DNA from: Crambe crambe
Lineage: Eukaryota; Porifera; Demospongiae; Poecilosclerida; Crambeidae
Direction of reading: 5' to 3'
Assembly (NCBI GenBank): GCA_963924555.1
Contig: OZ004588.1
Span: 3,782,001-3,846,000, forward strand
Length of the DNA: 64,000 nucleotides
Shown: in pieces, positions 11,287 to 21,965 of the stretch
How the letters are laid out: each line of letters begins with the position of its first letter
Position numbering within the stretch: the stretch's first letter is position 1
Program-made: the position numbers and the translations under genes
The notes under the pieces: model-generated
The model's database searches: none
Seen by the model: only the letters and a program-made list of their open reading frames with translations
Told to the model about the DNA's origin: nothing

Positions 11287-13422
11287 GTTCTGCTGAGTCA
11301 CGTCGACTGTATAACGAAGCAATGAAGCAGGGACATGTAAAGTCCCAGATCAACAAAGCCCTCCTTTATGGGGCTCCAGGAACCGGAAAATCAAGTTTGA
11401 TCGACCTTTTTGTTGGTAACCCTCTAAGGCAAGCCAGAATAAGCACTCCTTTAGCTGCTCGTCCGATTACGATGATTCAAATGGGAGCCACCAAGGAGTG
11501 GAAAAAGCTTAATCCAAAAGAACAGAAAAAAATTCTAGCGAGGGCCATATATGCTCAGCTTCATTCTAACGACAAAGATTCAGGTGAAGATTCTGTCTCT
11601 GGTGAGGCATCAGGTGAGGATTCTGAATCTGGTGAAAGTTTAAGTGCCGATACAACTCCTGAGCATAAAGAAACTCGTAGTAAAGAAGATAAGTTGACAC
11701 GTGATGTACATCTCCAAGCAACTCCTTCCGGTCAAACACCTGCTAGAAAACCAAAGAAAGGTTCTCAATCAAAGGAAAAGATTTCAATGCCATCCATTAG
11801 CACACATAACGAACTAATGGAACTATTGGACGAGATCTCCAAATCAGATGAAGCCTTACCTGTCTTCCGGAAGGTCAAATTGATTGACTCTGGTGGACTA
11901 CCGCAATTTCATGAGGTGTTACCTGTATTTCTTCGTCACATGTCCCTCTACATATTCGTCTTCAAGCTGTCAGAAGAACTCGCCACCAAGCCCATGGTAG
12001 AGTATTTTGGGGAGGATGGGAAGCGTGTGGGGACACCTTACCGATCAGCTCAGTCCAACGAGCAGCTATTGAAACACTGCCTTCGCACTTTGCACACCCA
12101 CAGATCATCTCCCAATACTAAAGGTGAGTGCTCAAAAATCATGATCGTAGGGACCCACAGGGACGAAGAACACCTGTGCACGACCGAGACACGAGAGGAG
12201 AAGAACAAGAAGTTAGAAGAGCTGTTACTGCCGATGTTCCAAGAGGAAGTCATCTATTACAACGTGGCTGAAAATGAGGTGATCTTTCCAGTCAATGCCA
12301 AAAATCCTAAAGTGCTCGATAGGGGTACAGCTAGAGATATCCAAAGCGTAGTCCTAACAAAGTGTATGCCTGATCCCATTGATGTGCCCCTTCAGTATTT
12401 CTCTTTGGAAATTATCCTTGAAGAAGTCAGTCTTTCTTTAGGTAGAGGTGTATTGAGCAAAGAAGAATGCCTTAGAGCAGCAGATAACCTTTTCTTTAAT
12501 GAGCATACACTTGATGCAGCTCTCCAGTTCCTAGATGAAATTTCATCAGTCTTTTATTTCCCCGAGGTTCTGGATGGTGTTGTATTCACTAACCCTCAAG
12601 TCCTCTTGGATAAGGTAACCGAGTTGGTGGAGATAACCTATTGCTTGAGAGAAAAGGTTGGTGGTAAAACACTTCGTGCACTTTCTGGAGGCTGGCAGAA
12701 ATTTAAAGATCATGGCATTATTAGCTTAGAGCTTCTGCAAGAAAAAGAGTTCGAGAAGCATTATGTACCTGATATCTTTACTCCTGTTGATCTGGTCAAG
12801 CTCTTTAGAAAGTTGCTCATCATAGCTGACTTTAGTGCTTCAGAATACATCATGCCTGCTCTTCTTCCTGTCCTTGAAAAGGAAAAGGTTCATAAATATC
12901 GTCTTCCAGATGATTCTATTTTAGCTCCCCTTGCTCTGTCCTTCCCCCTTGGAGGGCCTCGTCTCGGCACTTACTGCAGTCTCACATGCTTCTTAGTCTC
13001 TCCCGACAACCACTATCCTTCTCCATGGAAAATTGTGCTTCTCCCTCACTCCAACACTCCAGCTTGCCTCAATCGAAACTGCACCATGTTTTCTGTTCCT
13101 TGCTTACCTGGCTCTGTTACACTTATAGACACCTTTACACATTTCGAAATCCATGTGCACACATCTCAGTCATCACACCTCAAGATGTGTTCCTTTGTCT
13201 CTCAAGCCATATTTGCAGGTTTGAAGAAAGCAACAGTGGTCCTTGGTTACAACAACTCCATCCCATCGAAAGCACTCCTCTGTCCGTGTGGTAATGGAGA
13301 CGCTCATGTTGCTACATTTGGAGATGGAGAATGGATCTGCACTCAACATCCCAATGTATTTGGAGAGCTCACCTCTAGACAATTGCCATGGTGTGAACAA
13401 GAATTTCACCCCCCTACAAATG
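11287..13422 (+). CDS. Gene 1 exon: Roc-COR GTPase region
   Basis: One 2136-nt exon follows acceptor CTACCTGTAG and ends at donor GTATGT, phase 1 at both ends. Counting from the internal Met at 11322, Walker A is GAPGTGKSS (residues 17-25), a Ser/Glu/Asp-rich linker spans about 75-165, the G3 motif is DSGGL (189-193) and the G4-like motif is GTHRD (277-281). A COR-type segment follows, with winged-helix pattern (FSLEIILEEV...LSKEECLRAA...ALQFLDEI) and a COR-B-like part near ADFSASEYIMPALLP. The last ~230 residues (FPLGGPRLGTYCSLTCFLV and later paired Cys) I do not recognise. Roc-COR proteins (LRRK, DAPK1 type) bind GTP and act as dimeric switches. Leu193 replaces the Gln found in gene 2. The exon contains a perfect internal donor-like AAAGGTGAGT at 12120. 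The Met at 11322 is internal, not a start, because the exon is open upstream to the acceptor. Confidence 0.87.
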
Positions 13423-13432
13423 GTATGTCCAT

Positions 13433-13484
13433 GCATACATACATACATACATACATATATACATACATACATATATACATACTT
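13433..13484 (+). repeat. CATA microsatellite in a small intron
   Basis: Tandem CATA/TATA units fill the 128-nt intron between the Roc-COR and terminal Death exons. The gene 2 counterpart intron (62331-62433) also has CATA repeats, so the microsatellite predates the duplication. Confidence 0.85.
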
Positions 13485-13550
13485 GTATGCATTATCACGT
13501 TAAGATCCCACAAACGTTTCTACTTTTACCTTATTCTCTATTATTTATAG

Positions 13551-13822
13551 TTCCATTGAACTTAAAGACAGTGCAAAGAGAGTTGTGGGATGTCAAGTGC
13601 AAGTGGTATAACCTTGGTCTGGAACTTGACTTGGACCCACCTACACTCGCTGCTATCAAGAGCAACTTCCAAGGAAATATCGAAGATTGTTTCAGAGAAG
13701 TCCTTCTGAAGTGGCTTGAGGTTGCACCTTGTCCCTCATGGAAGGCACTGGTGAAGGCCCTGAGGTCTCCTGCTGTGGACTTCCCTCAAGTAGCCTCAAG
13801 GATCGAAAGCAAATACACATGA
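13551..13822 (+). CDS. Gene 1 terminal exon: C-terminal Death domain
   Basis: The exon follows acceptor TTATTTATAG and ends in TGA at 13820-13822. The product is about 90 residues. It has the Death-domain layout of the NLR/ROCO type: LKTVQRELWDVKCKWYNLGL, then LDLD...L.AI, CF.EVL..WL and PSWKALVKALRSP. It is preceded by a 128-nt phase-1 intron holding a CATA microsatellite. The gene 2 counterpart (62434-62708) is about 80% identical by eye. This domain would bind another Death-domain protein, perhaps including the Death exons upstream in the same protein. Confidence 0.85.
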
Positions 13823-13961
13823 ACATTTAGACAATATTCCTACCCTCTATTTCCATTTAGTTATTGTATCACAATTCTTTTTTGTAAAGGGGATGTATAT
13901 GTCCCTCTTGTTCTGTGTGATGTATTACTTGCTTTGTGTTTGCAATAATCATTTGTTTTGA

Positions 13962-13967
13962 AATAAA
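13962..13967 (+). promoter_or_regulatory. Poly(A) signal of gene 1
   Basis: A canonical AATAAA lies 140 nt after the TGA, in a T-rich 3' region. Gene 2 has the same hexamer 92 nt after its stop, which supports a real 3' end. Confidence 0.7.
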
Positions 13968-14034
13968 AACTTTTATCTACAAAAAAAAACACACATGCGC
14001 AACTGGCATCAGGAACCGAGTCTTTTATTCCTTC

Positions 14035-14186
14035 ACTATACTTTTGTGCACTCCTTCCCCCTTCTCTTTTACTCCTTCCTTCTCCCCCCTTCCTCCCCTC
14101 TTTCCTTCTTCACCTCATCCCTTACTCATTCCTTCCTCCCTCACTGCTTCCTTCCTTCTCTCACTCCTTCCTTCTCCTCACTCTAG
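14035..14186 (+). repeat. Polypyrimidine (CTTCCTCC) tract
   Basis: A C/T-only low-complexity run lies just past the 3' end of gene 1. Two overlapping open frames there are compositional artefacts. Confidence 0.85.
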
Positions 14187-14812
14187 CCTGGAAGAAGTTT
14201 AAAGATTAGCTTAGCAAGATAAAGAGTTTGAGAAGCATTATGTGCCTGATATCTTTACTCCTGTTGATCTGGTCAAGCTCTTTAGAAGTGGTTCAGAGGA
14301 AACAAGATATAACACACAGCCTGAACTAGTGCATCATGCCTGCCCTCCTTCCTGTCCTTGAAATTGAAAAGGTTCATAAAATCATTTATCTAACTATACA
14401 CTTGTAGCTCCTCTTGCTCTGGACTTCCCACTCGTCTGGGTACTTACTGCAGTCTCAAGTTCCAATGACAACCAGTTTCCTCGTTCCAACACTCCAGCTT
14501 GCTTGAGTTGAAACTGCACCAAATTCATGGTACTAGGATTTTCCTGGCTCTGTCACTCTGATTGATGCATTTACACATTTTGAAATACATAGCTACACAC
14601 ACTGCTGAAGAAGTGTGCAGCAAATGTGTTCATTTGTCTCTCAATCCATATTTGTGGGTCTGACGGTAATCCCTGGCTGAAACAACTCCATCCCATCAGA
14701 TGATGGTGACCCTCATGTTGCCACATTTGGAGATGGAGTAGTGTGTTGGATATTTAACTTCTAGGCAATCATAATGGTGTGATCAAGCAGATCATTCTTC
14801 TATGAAAGGTTG
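14187..14812 (+). pseudogene. Decayed Roc-COR exon fragment of a third paralogue
   Basis: The stretch from CTGGAAGAAGTTTAAAGAT to about 14812 follows the last third of the GTPase exon. It keeps GATATCTTTACTCCTGTTGA, CCTGTCCTTGAAATTGAAAA and TTGCCACATTTGGAGATGGA, with deletions, frameshifts and stops. By shared variants (GGAAGAAG, CCTTCCTGTC) it is closer to gene 2 than to gene 1. The GTP-binding half is missing. A fragment in the same orientation directly downstream of gene 1 suggests an old tandem copy. Confidence 0.8.
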
Positions 14813-14941
14813 GTCAAATTTAAACACTAGCTAATAACACATTCTTGATTTATTAATCTTGTTATTATTGTTTATTTAGCTAGTGCCTTCCTTCACTATT
14901 TTGACATTTTTATCATGGAATTTGTATTATTTCATTTGCAG

Positions 14942-15246
14942 GAACTTCTGCCTCTTCAACTCCTACTATGATGGAAATCATTCGCTTCCCTCTAAAAGAT
15001 TCCAAAGTGACCTTGGCTCAAGAAATCGGAACCAAGTATTTTGAATTTGGAACTTTCTTGGTTGAAGATGCCACTGGTGCTTGTAAGCTTTGAAAAAAGA
15101 GTTGAGAGATAATGCAGAAGATATTAATCGTGAAATCTTCCAAAAATGGCTGAGTGGGGGAGGGAAAACGCCTGTTTCATAATTGCTGTACTTGAAGATA
15201 TTGGATTGAGCGAACTAGCAAATCGATAGCAGAGGTCAAGCAATAA
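14942..15246 (+). pseudogene. Decayed Death-like terminal exon of the third paralogue
   Basis: A good acceptor (TTATTTCATTTGCAG) precedes an open stretch encoding RFPLKDSKVTLAQEIGTKYF. A frameshifted part follows with REIFQKWLSGGG and then AVLEDIGLSELANR. The WLSGGG and LEDIGLSELA blocks fit helices 4-6 of a Death domain. At least two frame changes and internal stops break it. It differs from the terminal Death exons of genes 1 and 2, so the lost gene had another C-terminus. Confidence 0.65.
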
Positions 15247-15419
15247 GCACATTATTGTATCTATCTACATTCTGTGTATACATTTTACTTCTGTACTCAT
15301 ACTATAGCACTGTTCAATTAAAATGTTTGCACATTAAGTATATCAACAATATTAAATGGACACCAACAGGAATAATAGGTTAATTATCCACTTTATAATA
15401 ATCTTCTATATAATTCCAG

Positions 15420-15750
15420 TGTCTTTCCCTCCTCTGACTAAGATAGACATCCTGTATCTCCTCCTACCTCTACAAGACTCTAACAGAAGTGAGCTTGGCT
15501 CAAGAGCTATACTCTGAATATGGAACATTTCTTCATTTTTAACACTTCAGATGAACGTTCGATGGGCTGATACAAAAGATGTACATCTGATAAACCTTTG
15601 CAAAAAGAATATTAGCTATGTCTTTGATTCTTTCCCATATATAATACCAAAGTCTCAGAGTCAAAGCCATCTCCCATAGATGCTTCCAAAGAATCTCCCC
15701 CCTCGATGCTCACAATGCTTTCTAAACAGCCTCTGTCTATCCTTGTACCA
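15420..15750 (+). pseudogene. Second, shorter copy of the same Death-like exon relic
   Basis: The peptide trace LAQELYSEYGTFLH near 15505-15545 repeats the LAQEIGTKYFEFGTFL block of the relic at 14942-15246. Further on, Pro/Ser-rich open pieces are visible but no clean exon remains. It is non-coding. Confidence 0.45.
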
Positions 15751-15800
15751 AACTCTAAGTCGAGACACTCCTTTACAAATGTATAACTGATCCTACATCA

Positions 15801-16035
15801 TCAGTGGCGTAGCCAGGGGGGGGGGCACCCCCCTTTTTTTCAGAGTTCGTTCGCGTGGGTTGACTTGCATTATCTCCTTATGCTGATGTTTAGTAGTCTT
15901 AACCTGGCCAACTAGTAGGCTCTTTCTTACGACAGCAACATTCGAGCGATCTTGCAAGTGACTTAATTGGTGGGCATGGTTTCCAAAATCTCTTCGTTTG
16001 CACCCTCTTTTCTGATATCCTGGCTACGCCTCTGA
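15801..16035. mobile_element. MITE with CAGTGGCGTAGCC termini
   Basis: The left end TCAGTGGCGTAGCCAGG (15801-15817) and right end CCTGGCTACGCCTCTGA (16019-16035) are inverted copies with one mismatch. A run of G and then C/T follows the left end. The CAGTGG start resembles hAT-type ends. No clear 8-bp target duplication could be read. It is about 235 bp and carries no coding capacity. Confidence 0.75.
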
Positions 16036-16299
16036 CCATCCATTGTGTTCTCCCTCTCATCTAATAGATGACCAACCTCCTCTCAAGGATACCCACTAAT
16101 CTGGAATCACCAGTGTTGGAGAAATGTTTCAGTCATCTAAAACTCCGGTCTGCTTGCAGAATTCACCCAGACTGACACCACGTACTTCTCACACATATTC
16201 CAATCTTCACATCCATAAAAAAGCACACTTACATCCTCTTTGATGGAGTCAGTGGCCAAAAGATTGTGTTTACCAAACGCCAAGACAAGTACGTAAGTC

Positions 16300-16620
16300 T
16301 GGATCGACTTTTGCGCATGAGCAATTTTAGGGGGTGAGGCAGGCTGGTGGGCATGGTGGGCATTATTTGCATCAGTAGTTAGCACATGCAATTGACTCTG
16401 TTTGAAGGTCGAGGTGCCTGTTGAGTGTCTGCAGTCAGCGCCATTGAACGAGGTTTCAAGGGGGAGGTGTTCTGCATTATTAACTGGCATCTGTGTGAGT
16501 ACCTGCCTTTGAACATTTAGGTTTAACAAGTCTTGAATCAGTGATAGCTTCCAACTTGTAAAGATCATCCATTAGTCCACCCATTAACAAAAGACATTTT
16601 CTTGGAGTTGGGTATGGTGA
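16300..16620 (-). repeat. Copy 1 of a minus-strand MDDLY-type exon-like repeat
   Basis: The block with GCGCATGAGC, GGTGGGCATTATTTGCATCA and GCGCCATTGAACGAGGTTTC recurs at 28340-28680, and a short piece at 23630-23710. On the minus strand all three can encode a start like M.G.MDDLY.L.AIT. Here the frame beyond is altered. It may be a first exon carried inside the duplicated unit, or a transposon part. Confidence 0.4.
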
Positions 16621-17190
16621 TGTGCATTTGCATTGTATTAAGATATATACCTATATGTCATGTGACAGCTGGGTTGCATACGGGCACTACACATAAACCA
16701 CTTGGTTGCCAATATCTACTCATATGGTACTGTTGCCTTACTGAATATGATGTGACCTTAATCAAGTTGTTCAAATTATGTGCTGGGTTCATGATAATTA
16801 AGGATTTATGGAAGCATCGAAGGCTGGCATGAAAGTCTTAAAATTTTGTGTATGATATGTGTGCACCCTTCCCCTCCACCTCTCTACACTTTCACACCTT
16901 TGTGCATGCTTTCATTTGTTTTACAGAGTGGAGTTATACTTCCAACACAGCTGGTCACTAGATCGTTTACTTTCGGAAAGAAGTTTCTGAACATTTGGTA
17001 GGTTTGGGATATAATGAGCCCCCTCCCCTTCACCCCCAATACCATAAACTAACATGTTGCATTTCCATGCAATCACTGGTAGTAGTAAAGCACTGATGTT
17101 TGTATATACAGATAGAGCAAACACACCCCCACCCCCTCCATACTTCTTTTTGTTCTAACTAATCACTGTATGTTGTGTATGCAATTACAG

Positions 17191-17260
17191 AATGAGATGA
17201 TGAAGTCCTCAAGGAAGAGGAGCAGTCGTAATCGTCCCTCTAGAGACCCAACCCTTACAG
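17191..17260 (+). pseudogene. Lys/Arg-rich exon-like block, copy 1
   Basis: This 70-nt block is bounded by acceptor GCAATTACAG and donor GTAACC. It encodes a basic peptide (KSSRKRSSRNRPSRD), reminiscent of a nuclear localisation signal. Copies at 19342-19409, 29070-29140 and 30599-30668 keep both splice sites but have lengths 68, 71 and 70, so they cannot all keep one frame. A copy near 20910 has lost its acceptor. Confidence 0.45.
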
Positions 17261-18271
17261 GTAACCATCAATCCTTCTCATATTTGTTTGTTGGATCCAA
17301 GCAGCCCTTACTTGGTTACTTTCCTTTGGTGATTGTATGTACTAGATGCATGTGTGAATTCTTGTCCTCTATTCTTCCCCTTTAGAAGGTGCCGGTATTG
17401 ATATGCCACCTATTTGAAGTGCATAGGTGTACATCTTCTGACTACCCCTCCCTCCCCCTAAATATTGTACCATCTCACTTTGTCCCCAGCATGGATAGTG
17501 CTGACAGAATCTAGATGTATATGGAGATATTTTTTACTTTCTGGTTTTGATATCCTTTACCCATTTTAGTGTACAATCATTTTGAACTTTCTCTTACTTT
17601 GTTGATTGAACCTTGACAGTTATCCATCCACATGGAAATCTGTGCATCATAATTATGACTTTAGCTTCTCCAGGTTGGAATAACTCCACCTCTGTACTGA
17701 CATCAGTGTCACATTGATTAATCCCTCTCTTCCCTGGTAGGATTTTTTTACTATCTGAATGTCTGGGAACCTACCCCCATACACCATACAACTCCCTCCA
17801 CCCCTTTCTCTTTCTTTGATTGCCATGGTATAATTGGTACATCTTCTAATTGCCCTTCCCTCCTAGCATGGAAGTGCTGATGGAGTTAGTACACCTCATG
17901 GCCCACCACTGTGCTCTCTAATGTTGAGATCCTTTACCCAGATAATGTATGAAGTCATGGGAATGTAGAACCTTGAGTATTAGATGCTCTGTGTCCCCCC
18001 AGATCAGGTTTTACTCTGGGGCTATCACATGTTTAACACACACACACAATCCCATGTATCAATGTATCAATAGGGCATACAGACAATACACTTATTAACC
18101 CCTTGCTTGGTAATGTCTATGTATGGTGGGCATTATTATGTGACAGTATCAGGTAGAAATCCTTAAAATAATGAATGTCACAAGCTTTGTCATTTAAGGT
18201 ATCATTTGTGGTGTGAATGACCATCAATTTCTTACTTGGTCACCTTCCTTCCACATGTGATTTCCTTTTGA

Positions 18272-18316
18272 TTCTCTCTCTCTCTCTCTCCCCCCCCCCC
18301 CCCCCCCCCCCCCCCC
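18272..18316 (+). repeat. CT microsatellite and C run
   Basis: An alternating CT run is followed by about 26 C bases. Long homopolymers like this are prone to sequencing and assembly error. Confidence 0.9.
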
Positions 18317-19341
18317 AGCCTCTTTGTGGTCGTAATATATACTATATATATGTACCAACATGTGGAATCATGTCCTCTATGGCTCTTTACCAGCTTCCCC
18401 CTTTTGGTATCAATACATGTATGCCAACTTTACATCCCAGTCAGAGGTACATATAATAAATACGTCTTCTGATTGTCCCTCCCTCCCCCTATAATGCTGT
18501 TCCATCTCACTTTATCCCCTGCATGCATGGATGGTGCCTATGCAGAGTTCGTAGACATGAGCACCTCATGGCTGGCTGGCCCACCCCTGTCATCTGGATG
18601 ACTATATTCTGCACTTGTGACTTTCTAAAGTTTGCCCACTATAGCCTAACTTGCTAAGGAAATGGAGTGGTGTATCCTCATAATAGCACTTTCAGTCAAT
18701 AGGAGTTTCTATTTCAGTATGAATCCCTTTCTATTGTCCTGTATCAAACCGTATTAGTTGAGCTTAGCCTAGGAGGGAGTGTGTAGGCCGAGCATGTTTA
18801 ATATCAGTATGTCAGTCATGAATCACCTCTACAATTTTGGACCTAATCAGCTGATTAAGATCTTTAAGTAAGCAGTGGTGTCATCCATGCATGTGTGAAA
18901 GTTTCAGTTCCAGACAGATCCTGTTATTCCATAGAAGACTGCAAACTGAATATAGTATCTGATAAGCAATTTTTTTCCATTCTGAGACATTGTAGTTTTT
19001 ATCAAAATATGCAGTAAAATTGTATGCTCTACATACATAGAACCTTCCTCCATTTAAAGATCAGACATGTGTGTTAGTGAACTGGAAGTGCCAAAATTGT
19101 ATGCTCAGCTGGTCACACTACTAAAAGAAGTTTTGAAGTCTGGGGGTTGGAGATAACATGGGAAATCCCCCTCCCCCTCAACGCAATACATACACATAAT
19201 GTGTTGCTACAATCACTAGTTGTTGATGTTTTTATACATTACAAATCAATTTTTTGGCCAAACACACCCCCACCCCACCTCCTCCACATTTTTTTTTTCA
19301 TTGTTCTAACTAATCACTGTATGTTGTGTATGCAATTACAG

Positions 19342-19409
19342 AATGAGATGAAGTCCTCAAGGAAGAGGAACAATTGTAATCATCCCTCTAAGAGACCAAA
19401 CCCTTACAG
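19342..19409 (+). pseudogene. Lys/Arg-rich exon-like block, copy 2
   Basis: Acceptor GCAATTACAG and donor GTAAGC flank 68 nt encoding KSSRKRNNCNHPSKR. It has lost one ATG codon relative to copy 1 and gained a base, so its reading phase differs. Confidence 0.4.
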
Positions 19410-21479
19410 GTAAGCATCAATCCTTTTCAATTTTGTCTGTTGGATCAAAGCAGGTTACTTTCTTTTCACTCCTTTTGATGTGGTTGATAATGTATTTCAA
19501 CCCCCCCCCCTTCTCTTTGTGATAGTATGTTGTATGTACTGGCATGTGTGTGAATTCATGTCCTCTATGCCTCCCCTTCAGAAAGTGCCAGTGCTTTTAG
19601 TTTATGTGGAATAGGCTCAAAAGATATAAATATACCAATGTGGTGTTGATATGCCACCTATGTGCAGTGCATTCCAGGTACATATAATCAGTACGTTTTC
19701 TGATTGCCCCTCCTCCCACTATATATTGTCCCGTCTCACTTTGTCCCTAGCATGGATAGAGTTCGTAGACCTGAACATCTCATGGTTCACCACTGTCAAT
19801 CTAAATATAGATCGATGGTATAGTTTGAGATTGAACTAGTTTTGAAACCCTTTACCCATTTAGCCTAGTTGATTAATTTTGTGACTTTACCAATTATTCT
19901 CAAATGTAATAATATTTGAAGTCCTTAATTGCCTAATCACTTCTGTACTGGTATTCACATTGATTAATTCTCACTCCGGTTCTTCTACGATCTGAATCTC
20001 TGGGATCCCTTCCTCCCTTCTGAACATGTTGCAAGTTGTTTGCATGACGGAAGGACTCTCTCTGATTGGTATAAGTGGTACATCTTCTAATTGCCCCTCC
20101 CTCCCCTATATATTCAGTTTGTCCCTAGCATGGAAGATGCTGATGAAGTTAGTAGATGCGCCACCACTGTCATTCTATTCTGTACTTATGACTTTCTTAT
20201 GTTTGAGACCCTTTACCCAGCTGATGTGCAGCACAGAAACTTGACTTTGAATGTTGAGGTGTCTCTTCAGAGGTTGTAGCACTTTCAGTCCATATGATTG
20301 TTTACTTTCTGTTTCACAATGGCTCCCTTTCTATTGTCCGGTATCAAGCCAGTATGTCTATTTAGGCTGGGAATAACTAGGAGGGTGTGCTCTAATATGA
20401 ATTCCATACATAGTCGGAGCATGTTTCAACTAGCCTTAAACCCAGGGTGATAGAAGTCACGGGAATGTAATTACTGTGCATTATTTAGAACCTTGAGTAT
20501 TAGATGCTGTTTTACTCTTGAGACGTGATAAGAATTCATGTAGCTATGCAGTGAAACTTGCATTAAATGACCACAGATGGGCTAAGAAATGCAGAATAGA
20601 GGTGGTACTTTTCTTGATGGCTTTGCTTCTAGTTCGGTTAATTTTGGAGGGAACCCTCTTGGATACAGGTTTAGCATGACAAGCGTTAGGGGGTTGCTAT
20701 GACTCCATAGTTTAATTGCTACTTTAGTGTGGCAAGGTGTCAGAAATGCAATTACATACTAGAGTATATAATATGTCAGACATCCTATTGTGCATAATAT
20801 TGTGTCAATATGAGGATTCATCATCCTTACAGTATTTACTACTACACACCCTTCCACACTTAATCTTTCATCATTCTAGCTAAGCACTGTATGTTGTACA
20901 TGTGATTACAAAATGAGGTGATGAAGTCACAAGAAAGAGGAGCCATTGTAATTAACTCACCTTTATCTGTTCAAGTAGCCATTACTTGGTCACTTTCCTT
21001 TCACATGTGATTTCTGTTTGATGTGATTTTAGACCGTATCAACCACCTCCCCCCTCCCCTTCTTGAGGCTTTTTGTGGTTGTATTGTGGTTGTAATTGTA
21101 TGTACTAGCATGTGTGTGGAATCATGTCCTCTATGCTTCTTATCCAGCTTTCCCCTTTAGAAGGTGCCAGTACTTTATGTGGAACTGACCCAAAAGACAT
21201 CATTTTTCATGTTTGGTGTTGATGTGCCACCTATGTGCAGTGCATTAGGTACATATAATCAGTACATCTTCTGATTGCCCCTCCCTCCCCCTGTATATTA
21301 TACCATCTCACTTTGTCCTAATGCTGAGGGGGAGTTTGCACCTCATATTACCCACCACTCATTCTAGGTTGTCATGCTAGCACTTTTAATATTTTTCACT
21401 TTTTTAGAAAATAAATGTAACTGTTGATGTTGATCCATAATTATGTGATATAATTGTATGGGGTTACATGAGGGCTCAG

Positions 21480-21720
21480 TGTCTGAATAATGCTCACCCA
21501 TGGTAGTAATATTGGATAATACTCGCCTCTTTCTAGTTCTGGGTTCCCATATTACATTGGTTCTTAATAGTGCTCACCATGGTTGGACCCCTTTCCCATA
21601 ATATTGGTTCTTAATGATGCTCACCCTTGGAGGTATATAATGCTGCTCACCCCTTCCCTGTATTACATTGATGCTCACCACCTTTCCCATATTGATTAAT
21701 GCATGGTATTGTATTGGATT
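21480..21720 (+). repeat. Degenerate tandem repeat (ATTGGTTCTTAATA.TGCTCACC)
   Basis: Four to five imperfect units carrying TGCTCACC and ATATTGGTTCTTAAT follow each other. It is a local minisatellite within the duplicated region. Confidence 0.6.
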
Positions 21721-21829
21721 CTTATTATATGCTAGCTGAGAAGAATAGGTGTGTCTATATAGTGCACTGTAACATATGTATGCTAGCTGAGAAGAATAGA
21801 TGTATTTCTAGCTAGTATCCAACCCTGAT

Positions 21830-21965
21830 AGCACCACCACATCACCTGTAAGTGCCTGATCACCCATTTCAATCACCTCTAGGTGCCTGATACCAAATCA
21901 CCCTTAGGTGCCTGCATGATCCAAATCATGCACCTGTATGTAAGTAGGTGCCTGATAACCACCAA
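21830..21965 (+). repeat. Tandem repeat of AGGTGCCTGAT.ACCAAATCACC type
   Basis: About five imperfect units of roughly 24-30 bp contain TAGGTGCCTG followed by ATCACC. No coding content is visible. Confidence 0.65.

Larger units (their letters stand above)
1..13967 (+). other. Gene 1 (3' part): Death / Roc-COR GTPase gene, 5' end outside window
   Basis: Three exons are visible: 2181-2444, 11287-13422 and 13551-13822, joined by introns that are all phase 1 with GT...AG ends. The order is Death domain, Roc GTPase, COR, an unassigned beta-rich and Cys-rich region, then Death domain. The paralogue at 34942-62708 has three more 5' exons, so gene 1 probably continues left of the window. The window begins inside the duplicated intron: base 1 matches about 51743. 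No in-frame stop interrupts the visible exons, so this copy looks coding-competent. The role is inferred from domains: a cytosolic signalling GTPase that assembles Death-domain complexes in apoptosis- or immunity-type signalling. A gene name cannot be given from sequence alone. Confidence 0.8.

Noticed and set aside
13936..14202. Ser/Pro/Phe-rich frames downstream of gene 1
   Set aside because: They arise from a C/T-only low-complexity tract.
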